DNA of 52,662 bases, taken from assembly GCA_900546075.1 (NCBI GenBank), contig URBH01000008.1, positions 1 to 52,662 of the forward strand. The letters are read 5' to 3'. Both the position numbers and the translations under genes were made by a program. Source of the DNA: an uncultured Eubacteriales bacterium. GTDB lineage: Bacteria; Bacillota; Clostridia; Oscillospirales; Oscillospiraceae. Below the pieces are notes generated by a model. It was not told where the DNA came from, searched no databases, and was given only the letters and a program-made list of their open reading frames with translations. Of the stretch, positions 7,171 to 15,629 are shown one piece after another (position 1 is the stretch's first letter; the number at the start of each line of letters is the position of its first letter).

Positions 7171-8544
7171 TTATTCCCCGTCCAGGACGGACTTGCAGGC
7201 GGCGAGAACCTTGCTCAGAACCGGCACGCAGGTGGCGCTGCCGTAGCCGCCGTTCTCCACCACCACGATGAAGGCCAGCGGGTACTGCTCGTCCTCCACG
7301 AAGCCCGCGAACATGGCGTTGGATTTCTGTCCGCCGCCCAGCTGGCTGGTGCCGGACTTGGCGCAGACGTTCATGCCGTTAAAATTCCAGTCGCCGTAGA
7401 CGCTCTGCACGTTGTTGCGCATGTAGGCCTTGACCTGGTCGGCCACGTCCTGAGACATAATGCGGCCGGTGGTTTTCGTTTTTGCCTCGTAGGTCAGCTC
7501 TTCGCCGCTGCGAACCTCTGACACCAGATAGGGTTCCGCGCCCACGCCGCCGCCCGCGATGGCGCCCATGAAGGTCATGTAGCGGGCGGGGTTAATCAGG
7601 TCGGTGTGCTGGCCGATGCAGCTCCAGGCAAAGGACACCGGGGCGGTGTTGGAAATGTCGTAGTTGCCCTCGGCGGTGGTGACGCCGTCAAAACTCAGGC
7701 TGTCCGTGACGCCGAACTGCTCCACGTACTTCACCATGTTCTTCTTTCCCACCAGTTCCGCGATCTGGGCAAAGGCGCAGTTGCAGGAATTGGCGAGGGC
7801 GGTTTTCAGGGTCAGGGTGCCATGGGCTTTTTCGCAGGTCACCTTTTCCGTGCCGTACTCGTAAGCGCCGTAGCAGGTGAAGGTCTTGTCCAGAATATCC
7901 GGAACGCAGTCCAGCGCCGCGGCGGTGGTGACCACCTTGAAAATGGAGCCGGGGACGTAGGTGGATTGCAGGAAGCGGTTTAAGTAAACGCCGTCATACT
8001 GCCCGGAGGTGTCCGAGGCGATGTCCGGCACATTGTCCGGGTCGTAGGTGGGGGTGGTCAGAGCGCAGAGGATCTCCCCCGTTTTGTAGTTGTACACGCC
8101 GACGGTGCCTTTTCTGCCATCCATGGCTTCCAGCGCCGCGTTCTGCACTCTCGCCGACAGGGTCAGATTCATCTCGCCCCCCTCGCCGCTGCTGTCGTAT
8201 ACGCCGCTCACCAGGTCAAAGCCCGCCATTTTCCCCGCGTAGTGGGAGACGGCGGAGGCGCTGATGAAGCCCTTCCGGTCGCCCAGCCAGTGGAGCGTGG
8301 ACTGGCGGGTAGCGGCGTCGGAGGAGTAGGCGCGCTCCTCGGTGATGTCCAGCAGCACGTTCCCGGAACGGTCTGTTACCGTGCCGCAGCCGATGTTGGC
8401 GTTGTTATATACATGAGGGGAGCCGGGAAAGGTCACCCATTCCCCCGCCTGGGTCACGTATTCCCACAGGAAGAACATCATGCCCCCCAGAAGCACAGCC
8501 AGGAACAAGCCCATGATCCAGGTTCTTTTGGTTACGCGGTTCAT
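7171..8544 (-). CDS. Class B penicillin-binding protein (D,D-transpeptidase)
   Basis: This 457-residue enzyme cross-links peptidoglycan outside the membrane. One N-terminal membrane anchor (about residues 10-29) is followed by a short dimerisation region and the transpeptidase domain. The active-site motifs are SIFK (nucleophile Ser200), SCN (253-255) and KSGT (396-399). The protein is shorter than FtsI or PBP2 and lacks PASTA domains, resembling the PbpA-type proteins encoded beside SEDS genes in Clostridia and Actinobacteria. It starts 4 bases after the stop of the FHA-SEDS gene, so the two form a polymerase/transpeptidase pair. The SD (AAGGGAG) lies within the end of the upstream gene. Confidence 0.9.
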   Translation of the reverse strand: MNRVTKRTWIMGLFLAVLLGGMMFFLWEYVTQAGEWVTFPGSPHVYNNANIGCGTVTDRSGNVLLDITEERAYSSDAATRQSTLHWLGDRKGFISASAVSHYAGKMAGFDLVSGVYDSSGEGGEMNLTLSARVQNAALEAMDGRKGTVGVYNYKTGEILCALTTPTYDPDNVPDIASDTSGQYDGVYLNRFLQSTYVPGSIFKVVTTAAALDCVPDILDKTFTCYGAYEYGTEKVTCEKAHGTLTLKTALANSCNCAFAQIAELVGKKNMVKYVEQFGVTDSLSFDGVTTAEGNYDISNTAPVSFAWSCIGQHTDLINPARYMTFMGAIAGGGVGAEPYLVSEVRSGEELTYEAKTKTTGRIMSQDVADQVKAYMRNNVQSVYGDWNFNGMNVCAKSGTSQLGGGQKSNAMFAGFVEDEQYPLAFIVVVENGGYGSATCVPVLSKVLAACKSVLDGE

Positions 8545-8548
8545 CCGC

Positions 8549-10258
8549 TCACGCTCCCTTCTTGTTCAGGCGGACGGCAAAGCTGGCATTCTGCCGGGTG
8601 TCCGCCGCCTTGACGAAGGCCAGCAGCCCCCAGGCGCCGACCATGCTGGTGCCGCCGTTGCTCAGAAACGGGAAGGTCACGCCGGTGAAGGGCAGAATAT
8701 CCAGCGTGCCGAGACAGTTCAGAATGGTCTGAATGACCAGGATGCTGGCCGCGGTGCAGGAGCCGATGGAATAGAAGCTGCTCCGGGCAACCCGGGCGGT
8801 GCGGATGGCAAAGAAGCCGTAGGCCGCCACGCACAGCACCATCATCACCGCCACGATCAGCCCCCATTCCTCGGAAATGGTGGCAAAGGCGATGTCGGAA
8901 TCCGCCGCGAACACGTGCTTCAGGAAGCCCTGTCCCGGCCCCAGGCCGAACAGGCCGCCGGAGGCCACGCACATCAGCGCCTGAACCTGCTGATAACCGG
9001 CATTCAGGGGGTCGTCCCACACATGCCGCCATACGGAAAACCGCCGCAGGGCGTGAGGCGCGATTTTCAGCGCCAGCACTCCCGCAAAGATCAGCGCCGT
9101 AACGGCCAGCGCCACGGTACCCATACTGCCGGAACGAAGATAGGCGATCACAAGGAAGGCGCAGAAGAAAATCAGCGCCGTGCCGAAGTCGTTCATCAGG
9201 GCAAGCAGGCCGCAGATGAGAATGGAATAGGCGATAAAAATGTAAATATTCCGCTTGCTCATGATTCTGTCCATGGTGGACGCGCCGGCATAGACGAAGC
9301 AGACCTTGCTCAGCTCCGACGGCTGCAAGGACAGCCCGCCGATGACCAGCCAGTTTTTCGCGCCGTAATACTCGGTGCCGAACACCAGCGTCACCATCAA
9401 AAAGCCCACGCCCGCCACCGTGGCCAGATACCGGACGACCTTCGCCCGCTCCAAATCCCGCAGCGACCAGCCGATGACGAGAAACGTCACCACCCCCAGC
9501 GCCATGGCGGCAAGCTGCTTCATGGTCTCCCCCGGCTTCACCGTGGCGATAGCGGCCATGCCCATGGTGCACAGGAAGAAGGCCATGGTCTCCACCTCAA
9601 AGGATTTCCGACGAATCATGCAGTAGAACAGGTACAGCAGCCACTGCCCCAGGAAAATGCCGCCGAAGCCCATGAGAACGCTGGGGATCGTCTCCTGCTG
9701 ACCGCCCAGCAGAAATCCCAGCAGCATCAGGCACTGCAAAATGGACAGCATCATCAGATTCGCCACGCTGTCCCAGCCGCTGGCGGCCTTGGTGCGAAGC
9801 TCCGCCTGACGCGCCTCCTGATGCTCCGTAATGGGCTGGAGCTGCATTTCCACGCCGCCGATGGAGATACGGTCCTTGGGCTTTAAGGCGCAAATTTGAA
9901 CCTTCCTGCCGTTGACCAGGGTTCCGTCCTTGGAACCGGCGTCCGTGATCGTCCAGCTGCCGTCGTCATACCGGGTCAGAACCGCGTGGTTCCGGGACAC
10001 GGTGGGAAAGTCGATGGTCACGTCGCTGGACTTGCTCCGGCCGATGACGTTCTCCCAATGGGTGATGGGAATCTGGCTGCCGTCGGTCATGTTCAGCCAC
10101 GCCCAGATTTCCGGCTCCCGCCGGAAGGTCAGCAGGGGCAGGACGCACCGCAGAAGCAGTATGGCGCTGAGTATCGGTACGGCATAGCGCAGAATCCCCA
10201 CATAGGAGCCTGCGTAGTTTTCCTGGGCCAGCGTCAGGGATTCCAGAATATTCTGCAT
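8549..10258 (-). CDS. FHA domain-SEDS fusion (FtsW/RodA/SpoVE family glycosyltransferase)
   Basis: The C-terminal 370 or so residues are a SEDS peptidoglycan polymerase with about ten membrane segments. They contain the conserved blocks NWLVIGGLSLQPSELSKV, MNDFGTALIFF, WDDPLNAGYQQVQALMCVASGG (the loop that carries the catalytic Asp) and the C-terminal FPFLSNGGTSM. The N terminus has one membrane segment (about 21-40) and then a forkhead-associated domain (about 65-140, IGRSKSSDVTIDFPTVSRNHAVL and GTLVNGRKV). FHA domains bind phosphothreonine, which suggests control by a Ser/Thr kinase. The start at 10256-10258 follows AGGAGGGTG; the upstream extension is spurious. It is co-transcribed with the PBP gene downstream. 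Confidence 0.9.
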   Translation of the reverse strand: MQNILESLTLAQENYAGSYVGILRYAVPILSAILLLRCVLPLLTFRREPEIWAWLNMTDGSQIPITHWENVIGRSKSSDVTIDFPTVSRNHAVLTRYDDGSWTITDAGSKDGTLVNGRKVQICALKPKDRISIGGVEMQLQPITEHQEARQAELRTKAASGWDSVANLMMLSILQCLMLLGFLLGGQQETIPSVLMGFGGIFLGQWLLYLFYCMIRRKSFEVETMAFFLCTMGMAAIATVKPGETMKQLAAMALGVVTFLVIGWSLRDLERAKVVRYLATVAGVGFLMVTLVFGTEYYGAKNWLVIGGLSLQPSELSKVCFVYAGASTMDRIMSKRNIYIFIAYSILICGLLALMNDFGTALIFFCAFLVIAYLRSGSMGTVALAVTALIFAGVLALKIAPHALRRFSVWRHVWDDPLNAGYQQVQALMCVASGGLFGLGPGQGFLKHVFAADSDIAFATISEEWGLIVAVMMVLCVAAYGFFAIRTARVARSSFYSIGSCTAASILVIQTILNCLGTLDILPFTGVTFPFLSNGGTSMVGAWGLLAFVKAADTRQNASFAVRLNKKGA

Positions 10259-10285
10259 ACCATCACCCTCCTTTCTTCGGGTAAT

Positions 10286-10368
10286 TCTTATGTTTAATAA
10301 AATGACACATTTTCGTTCAGATGTCAAATGAACATTTTCTTAAGGCGAGCCGCGGTGCTGCCTTAAGC
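10286..10368. repeat. Dispersed repeat with TTAAGGCAGCACCGC and TTAATAAAATGA, also a hairpin
   Basis: CTTAAGGC (10344-10351) and GCCTTAAG (near 10362-10369) form an inverted repeat with an inner AGC/GCT. Read on the minus strand the repeat gives TTAAGGCAGCACCGC, found again at 52601-52615 beside a second shared piece, TTAATAAAATGA. The hairpin abuts the nfo stop and may end its transcript. On the minus strand this gap also holds TTGACA (10327-10322), but only a poor -10 follows (CATTTT), so a promoter for the SEDS gene here is uncertain. Confidence 0.5.
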
Positions 10369-11190
10369 TTCCATTTCCCGCAGGATTTTGATTTCCCCGG
10401 CGTAGCCGGGCAGCTCATTGGGGGTTTCCAGAATCATGGGCTTGTCCTTAAGCCGCGGGTGATTCACAATCCGCCGGAAGGTTTCCAGCCCCAGACTGCC
10501 TTTTCCCAGACATTCATGGCGGTCTTTGTGGCTGGCAAAGGGGTTCTTGCTGTCGTTCAGGTGCAGGGCGTGCAGCCTGCCAAGGCCGATCACCCGGTCA
10601 AATTCCGCCAGCACGCCGTCCAGGTCATTCACGATGTCGTAGCCGCCGTCGTAGACGTGGCAGGTGTCCAGGCATACCCCCACGTTTTCGCTTCCCACGG
10701 CGTCCAGAATGTCCCTGAGTTCCTCAAACCGTCCGCCGATCTCGCTGCCCTTCCCCGCCATGGTTTCCAGCAGCACCGTCACCGGATAGTCGTGGCGCAG
10801 GGCGTTTTTCAGGGCGGCGGCAATGTAGTCGATTCCCGCCTGCGTCCCCTGCCCCACGTGACTGCCGGGGTGGAAATTGTAGAAATTTCCGGGAAGCGCC
10901 GCCATTCGCCGCAGGTCGTCCTCCAGAATCCCCGCGGCAAAGGCTCGGGCGTCCGCGTCAGCGGTGCAGAGATTCATGGTATACGCCCCGTGGGCGACCA
11001 GTTTGCCAAAGTGATTTTCTTCCAGCATGGCGGCCGCTTTTGCCGTGTCCGCCGGGCCCTCCGGCCTGGCCTTGCTGCCCCGGGGATTCCGGGTGAAAAA
11101 CGCGAAGGTATTCGCCCCGATGGACAGCGCAGTCTTCACCATCGCCGCGTTTCCGCCGGATGCGGAAAGATGACAGCCAAAATAACCCAA
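10363..11190 (-). CDS. nfo: Endonuclease IV (AP endonuclease)
   Basis: Endonuclease IV cleaves DNA 5' of abasic sites during base excision repair and uses three zinc ions. The 275-residue TIM-barrel protein has the metal-binding blocks YNFHPGSHVG, LLETMAGKGSE, CLDTCHVYDGGYD and HLNDSKNPFASHKDRHE. The start is probably TTG at 11188-11190, eight bases after AAAGGAG. A GTG three codons earlier (11197-11199) would leave almost no spacing. It is transcribed from its own extended -10 promoter and diverges from the WYL regulator. Confidence 0.92.
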   Translation of the reverse strand: MGYFGCHLSASGGNAAMVKTALSIGANTFAFFTRNPRGSKARPEGPADTAKAAAMLEENHFGKLVAHGAYTMNLCTADADARAFAAGILEDDLRRMAALPGNFYNFHPGSHVGQGTQAGIDYIAAALKNALRHDYPVTVLLETMAGKGSEIGGRFEELRDILDAVGSENVGVCLDTCHVYDGGYDIVNDLDGVLAEFDRVIGLGRLHALHLNDSKNPFASHKDRHECLGKGSLGLETFRRIVNHPRLKDKPMILETPNELPGYAGEIKILREMEA

Positions 11191-11211
11191 AACACTCACT
11201 CCTTTTTGGGT

Positions 11212-11240
11212 ATTATAGCATATTCCACGGGAAAAAGCAA
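11212..11240 (-). promoter_or_regulatory. Promoter of nfo
   Basis: TTGCTT (11240-11235), 17-bp spacer, TATAAT (11217-11212) on the minus strand, with an extended TGC in front of the -10 hexamer. Confidence 0.75.
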
Positions 11241-11269
11241 ATTTTCTCTTCCCCCCGGCAGCGCAGATG

Positions 11270-11278
11270 TGCTATAAT
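11270..11278 (+). promoter_or_regulatory. Extended -10 promoter of the WYL regulator
   Basis: TGCTATAAT lies 30 bases before the start codon. No recognisable -35 hexamer is present, as is common for extended -10 promoters. Its distance to the divergent nfo promoter is about 30 bp, so a regulator bound between them could affect both. Confidence 0.65.
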
Positions 11279-11307
11279 GTCAGGAATAACCGCCGGGAGG
11301 AATTCTC

Positions 11308-12297
11308 ATGCCCAAGTCAGACAATCAGAAGCTGAAAATCCTGTACATCCTCGACTACCTGCAGAAAAATTCTCACCAGGATCACCCGGTGAGAACGTCG
11401 GAGCTTCTTTCCATGCTGGAAGAGCACGATATTGTCTGCGACCGCAAGACCGTCTACTCGGACATCGCGGCCCTGCAGGATTACGGCGTGGACATTCTCT
11501 CCATTCCCGGAAAGAACGGCGGCTACTACATCGCCTCCCGGAATTTTGAGCTGCCGGAACTGAAGCTGCTCATCGACGCCGTCCAGTCCAGCCGGTTCCT
11601 CACGGAAAAAAAATCCCGGGAACTGATCGAAAAGCTGTGCAGCCAGTGCAGCGTCCACGACGCAAGGCTCATGCGCCGGGACGTGCTGGTTTCCGGGCGG
11701 GTCAAAAGCATGAACGAGTCCATTTACTTTAACGTGGACGCCGTTCAGGAGGCCATCGCCCAGAACAGGCAGATCACCTTCCGGTATTTTGACTGGGACT
11801 TGGGCGGCAAGCGGAAATACCGGGACAGAAGCTATCAGGCAAGCCCCTACGGTCTGTGTCAGGACAATGAAAACTGCTACCTGCTCGCTCACTCCCTGCG
11901 CCACGGCGTGACCTCCTACCGCGTTGACCGCATGAGCAATATCCGCCTGACGAAGGAAAGCCGCACTCCCTGCCCGGAGCTGACGGGCAGGGCATTGGCG
12001 CAGCACGCTTCCCGGCTGTTTCAGATGTTCTCCGGGGAGGAGATCGCCGTGAAGCTGCGCTTCGACCGGAGTCTCATCAACGTGGTGGTCGACCGCTTCG
12101 GCAAGGACATTATCTTAATTCCCGACGGGGACGATCATTTTATCTTTACCGTCAACGTGGCGGTGTCTCCCATGTTCTTAAGCTGGGTCATCGGCTTTGG
12201 CAGTAAGGCGAAAATCCTGTATCCCCAGAGCGTGGCCGATGCCTGCGTGCAGATGTGCCGGGAAGCCATGGCGCAATATCTAGACAATGCAGAATGA
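11308..12297 (+). CDS. HTH-WYL domain transcriptional regulator
   Basis: This 329-residue protein has an N-terminal winged HTH (residues 8-75, with RTSELLSMLEEHDIVCDRKTVYSDIAAL), a central WYL domain (about 145-210, FRYFDWDLGGKRKYRDRSYQASPYGLCQDNENCYLLAHS) and a C-terminal WCX extension. WYL domains are thought to bind nucleic acid or a nucleotide ligand; such regulators often control DNA-damage or defence genes. It diverges from nfo, which makes nfo a plausible but unproven target. The SD is GGGAGGAATTCTC before ATG. The last 18 bases overlap the convergent lipoprotein gene. Confidence 0.88.
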   Translation: MPKSDNQKLKILYILDYLQKNSHQDHPVRTSELLSMLEEHDIVCDRKTVYSDIAALQDYGVDILSIPGKNGGYYIASRNFELPELKLLIDAVQSSRFLTEKKSRELIEKLCSQCSVHDARLMRRDVLVSGRVKSMNESIYFNVDAVQEAIAQNRQITFRYFDWDLGGKRKYRDRSYQASPYGLCQDNENCYLLAHSLRHGVTSYRVDRMSNIRLTKESRTPCPELTGRALAQHASRLFQMFSGEEIAVKLRFDRSLINVVVDRFGKDIILIPDGDDHFIFTVNVAVSPMFLSWVIGFGSKAKILYPQSVADACVQMCREAMAQYLDNAE

Positions 12298-12768
12298 ATC
12301 AAACACGTCCCGCCACACGATCTGGGACTTTTCCGTGGTGTCCGCGTCCCGGAGGACGGACAGGCAGTAGTGGTAGTTCCCGTCGTCCAGAATGACCGCC
12401 CTGCCCAGCTGGTCGCCGTTCTCCCCCGCCGATGCCCAGACGAAATCATACCGCTTTGCCCCGTCCTGCGCCGTTTCCATCACCGTCAGATTGTCCGGGG
12501 TGTAGCCGGAGATCCGCTGAATGGTGGCGCTTAAGTCCCCGCCGCCGACGGTCTCGACGATGATCTCATAGTCCTCGCTGAGGTAGACCTGCTCCGAGTC
12601 GCTTTCCAGCACCGGCGCCACGGCGTTGTCCGGGAGCCGAACGGAAATTTCCCCCGGCTGCGCCATCACCGGCTGAACGATGTCGTCCGACACGGTTTCC
12701 AGCGTTTCCTCCGCAGCGCAGCCGCATAAAAGCAGCGTCAGCGCCAGTAAAATCCATAGCTTTTTCAC
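12280..12768 (-). CDS. Small secreted lipoprotein, unrecognised
   Basis: The 162-residue protein starts with a GTG (12766-12768) preceded by GGGAGGG. The N terminus MKKLWILLALTLLLCGCAAEE is a typical lipoprotein signal with lipobox LLCGC (Cys17). The rest is acidic and without a family I can name; it contains YEIIVETVGGGDLSATIQRISGYTPDNLTVM and ends VWRDVFDSFCIV. It overlaps the convergent WYL gene by 18 bases, and its start is only 27 bases from the divergent DUF1294 start. Its promoter must therefore lie within the DUF1294 coding sequence. Confidence 0.8.
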   Translation of the reverse strand: MKKLWILLALTLLLCGCAAEETLETVSDDIVQPVMAQPGEISVRLPDNAVAPVLESDSEQVYLSEDYEIIVETVGGGDLSATIQRISGYTPDNLTVMETAQDGAKRYDFVWASAGENGDQLGRAVILDDGNYHYCLSVLRDADTTEKSQIVWRDVFDSFCIV

Positions 12769-12795
12769 AAAAATCCCTCCCGAAAGGAAATCAGT

Positions 12796-13080
12796 ATGAA
12801 AGATCTTCTCCTTCTTTACCTCGTTATAATCAATGCGGCCGGTTTTGGGCTTATGCTTGCGGACAAGCACAAAGCGAAGAAAAACCTCTGGCGCATTCCG
12901 GAAGCGACCCTGATGACCGTGGCGGCGCTGGGCGGAAGCGTGGGCAGTCTGCTGGGTATGTACACGGTGCGCCATAAGACGAGGCACCCCAAGTTCACCG
13001 TCGGCATCCCGCTGCTTCTGGCGCTTCAGATCATTGCTGCCGTCGTGGTGATGGCGAAATTTCCGGGAATACTTGCGTAA
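12796..13080 (+). CDS. DUF1294 family membrane protein
   Basis: This 94-residue integral membrane protein has about three hydrophobic segments and the family core ADKHKAKKNLWRIPEATLMTVAALGGSVGSLLGMYTVRHKTRHPKF. The function of DUF1294 is unknown. AAAGGAAATCAGT precedes the ATG. The gene diverges from the lipoprotein gene with overlapping ribosome sites and converges on the CPBP protease gene, sharing a bidirectional hairpin. Confidence 0.9.
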   Translation: MKDLLLLYLVIINAAGFGLMLADKHKAKKNLWRIPEATLMTVAALGGSVGSLLGMYTVRHKTRHPKFTVGIPLLLALQIIAAVVVMAKFPGILA

Positions 13081-13084
13081 AATG

Positions 13085-13117
13085 ATAGCGCTGTCCGTAT
13101 CATGCGGACAGCGCTAT
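13085..13117. terminator. Bidirectional hairpin between DUF1294 and the CPBP protease gene
   Basis: TAGCGCTGTCCG (13086-13097) pairs with CGGACAGCGCTA (13105-13116) in a perfect 12-bp stem with a 7-nt loop, extended by one A-T pair. The right arm overlaps the last codons of the CPBP gene. TTTT follows on the minus strand. Confidence 0.8.
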
Positions 13118-14056
13118 TACCATGTTTATTACCATCAGAACCGTCAGTACAATCACGCCTGCGCTCAAAAAGAAGCATTTCAGGCACCGGCGGTCGATCC
13201 ATTCGCTTTGGATGTACGCCCGGACACGGGCGCGGTTGGCGATCAGGATTGCCACCGCCGCCGCAAAAAATCCGCCGAAAACCGTGAGATTCACTGCCGA
13301 TACCGCCATTTCCGGCAAGCTTGCCGTCAGACGGCTCAGAAGGTCGGCCAGCACCAGATTGTTGAAAATATGGAGCGCCATGGACCAGCCGACGGAATAC
13401 TCCGCCGCCGCATACCCCAGCACCAGCCCCACCAGAAACGCATAGGGCGTTTGCAGCAGGTTCCCGTGAAACAGCCCAAAAAGGAACGCGGAACCCAAGA
13501 TGGCAAACCGCTTGCCGTAGGGCCGCAGCGACCGCAGAATGAAGCCCCGGAAGATCAGTTCCTCCGAAATGGGCGCCAGGAGTGACGCATACAGGAACAT
13601 GCTGACGGTATCCGAGCTGCCGGAAACGGCGTCCAGTGTCCCGGTGGCAGACCGGCCGAAGCAGTTCATCACCAGCTCAAGAAGATTGATCCAAACCGAA
13701 TTGACCATCTGGGTCCCGGCGCACAGGCACATCATGCACAGGAAAATTCCCGGCTTCATGGGCTTTTCCCGTTTCAGCACCTCTCCGCCCCAGAACTGAC
13801 TGCCCTTCCAGGCGTACAGGATCACCAGCGCGACGGCGGCGGAAACGATGTACCCCCAGGCGTTTCCGGCCAGAGCGGACACGTCCGGGACATACTGATC
13901 GTTTCCCTCTATGAAAGCATTCAGGTATCCCGCGATCACATCCCGCAGCATCGCCACGGAAACCAGAATGTTCATCAGGACATAGTATCCCACCAGCGTC
14001 CAGCCAACGGGGCTGAAACGCTTACGGAGCCATTTGTTGATCTGTTTCTCGTTCAT
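13100..14056 (-). CDS. CPBP family intramembrane glutamic endopeptidase (CAAX protease-like)
   Basis: This 318-residue polytopic membrane protein has the three signature motifs of the CPBP/Abi family: EELIFRG (catalytic Glu pair), FGLFHGN and HIFNN. Such proteases cleave membrane substrates and occur in bacteriocin self-immunity and in regulated proteolysis; the substrate here is unknown. The start has GGAGGAAAACT before ATG. The first 35 bases lie inside the end of the upstream FAD-protein gene, indicating translational coupling in a three-gene operon with the two flavoproteins. Confidence 0.9.
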   Translation of the reverse strand: MNEKQINKWLRKRFSPVGWTLVGYYVLMNILVSVAMLRDVIAGYLNAFIEGNDQYVPDVSALAGNAWGYIVSAAVALVILYAWKGSQFWGGEVLKREKPMKPGIFLCMMCLCAGTQMVNSVWINLLELVMNCFGRSATGTLDAVSGSSDTVSMFLYASLLAPISEELIFRGFILRSLRPYGKRFAILGSAFLFGLFHGNLLQTPYAFLVGLVLGYAAAEYSVGWSMALHIFNNLVLADLLSRLTASLPEMAVSAVNLTVFGGFFAAAVAILIANRARVRAYIQSEWIDRRCLKCFFLSAGVIVLTVLMVINMVIALSA

Positions 14057-15629
14057 AGTTTTCCTCCATAATGATTGCTTCCGCCGTCATAATGCCGTCG
14101 ATGGCCGCGGACATGATGCCCCCGGCATAGCCCGCGCCTTCTCCCGTTGGGTACAGCCCCCAAAGGGAAGACTGCCGGGAGGAATCCCGAATAATTCGCA
14201 CCGGGGAAGAACTGCGGGTCTCCGGCGCGGTCATCACCGCGTCCGGGTCTGCAAAGCCTTTCAGCTTCCCGTCCAGCCGGGGCAGCGCCAGGGCAATGGC
14301 GTCGGCGATCTTCCCGGGAAGCACGCCGCGCAGGTCGCACCAGGTCACCCCCGGCCGGTAGGTCGGCGTTACCCGCCCCGCCCGGTCGCTGGGTCTTCCC
14401 GCGAGAAAATCTCCCACCTTCTGCGCCGGGGCGCGGTAGCTGCCGCTGACGCGGTAGGCGTTTTCCTCGATTTCCCGCTGCCAGCGCATCCCGCCGAGGA
14501 CACCTTCGTAGGGAAAATCAGCGGGGTTCACCGTCACCAGCAGCGCCGCGTTGGCGTTTTCCCCGTCCCGGTCGGCATAGCTCATGCCGTTGGTAACCAC
14601 CCGGCCTTCCTCGCTGGCCGCCGCCACCACGTATCCCCCCGGACACATGCAGAAGGTGTACACCGTCTCCCCTTCCAGATGCTCCACCAGCTTATAATCC
14701 GCCGGGGGCAGAGCCGGATTTTCGCCGCCGTACTGGGCAATGTCGATGTCCCGCTGCTTTTGCTCGATACGCACGCCCATGGCGAAGGGCTTCGGCTCCA
14801 TGGGAACGCCGGAGGCGTCCAGCATTTCAAAGGTGTCCCGGGCGCTGTGTCCGATGGCCAGCACCGCCCGGTCGCAGGGGATCACCGTCCCGTCGGCGAT
14901 TTTCAGCCCGATCAGGCGGCCGTTCTCCGTACACAGGCCGGTGACCTGGGTGTTGAACCGCACCTCGCCCCCCAAGGAGATAATGCGTTTGCGCAGGTTC
15001 TGCACCACGGTCAGCAGTACGTCGGTGCCGACGTGGGGCTTGGCGTCGTAGAGAATGTCCTCCCTCGCCCCCGCCGCCACGAACTGCTCCAGAATCCAGC
15101 CGATTCTGGGATTGTTGACCCCGGTGTTCAGCTTGCCGTCGGAAAAGGTTCCCGCGCCGCCCTCGCCGAACTGGACGTTGCTTTTGGTGTCCAGCTCGCC
15201 AGTTTGGAAGAATTTTTCCACCTTGGCATGGCGGGACGCGGCGTCCTCTCCCCGTTCCAGCACCAGCGGCTTCCATCCCGCCAGCGCCAGAATCAGCGCG
15301 GCAAACATCCCCCCGGGGCCAAAGCCCACCACCACCGGGCGCTTTTCCGGCACTTTGGCGGATTTGGGCGGCTTGTACCGCGTCGCCGGGGCGATGGATG
15401 CCCGCGTGCAGCCGCTTTGCTTCAGAATCTTCTTTTCGCTGCCATCCACCGTCACGTCGATGGTGTAGATAATGCGCACGTTGGGCTTTTTTCGGGCGTC
15501 CACACTCCGCCGGACGATTCGCACGCCCCGGATTTTGGAGTTGGGGATCCGCAGCATCCGCGCCGCCTCAAAGGGCAGCTGGTGGGCGCTGTGTTCCGGC
15601 GGCAAAGAAATATCGCTCAAACGGATCAT
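14022..15629 (-). CDS. FAD-dependent oxidoreductase (COG2509 type)
   Basis: This 535-residue flavoprotein has an N-terminal alpha/beta region (1-95), then the FAD dinucleotide-binding motif VVVGFGPGGMFAALILALAGWKPLVLERG, the block NVQFGEGGAGTFSDGKLNTG typical of this family, AIGHSARDTFEML, and a C-terminal GEGAGYAGGIMSAAIDG that closes the FAD site. The substrate is unknown. The start at 15627-15629 follows GGGAGGAACGACAC; the longer in-frame version has no support. It overlaps the upstream flavoprotein gene by 4 bases (ATGA) and the downstream CPBP gene by 35. Confidence 0.88.
   Translation of the reverse strand: MIRLSDISLPPEHSAHQLPFEAARMLRIPNSKIRGVRIVRRSVDARKKPNVRIIYTIDVTVDGSEKKILKQSGCTRASIAPATRYKPPKSAKVPEKRPVVVGFGPGGMFAALILALAGWKPLVLERGEDAASRHAKVEKFFQTGELDTKSNVQFGEGGAGTFSDGKLNTGVNNPRIGWILEQFVAAGAREDILYDAKPHVGTDVLLTVVQNLRKRIISLGGEVRFNTQVTGLCTENGRLIGLKIADGTVIPCDRAVLAIGHSARDTFEMLDASGVPMEPKPFAMGVRIEQKQRDIDIAQYGGENPALPPADYKLVEHLEGETVYTFCMCPGGYVVAAASEEGRVVTNGMSYADRDGENANAALLVTVNPADFPYEGVLGGMRWQREIEENAYRVSGSYRAPAQKVGDFLAGRPSDRAGRVTPTYRPGVTWCDLRGVLPGKIADAIALALPRLDGKLKGFADPDAVMTAPETRSSSPVRIIRDSSRQSSLWGLYPTGEGAGYAGGIMSAAIDGIMTAEAIIMEENYERETDQQMAP

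Noticed and set aside
8480..9886. 468-codon plus-strand frame opposite the SEDS gene
   Set aside because: Composition is shadow-like and there is no start signal; SEDS motifs lie on the other strand.
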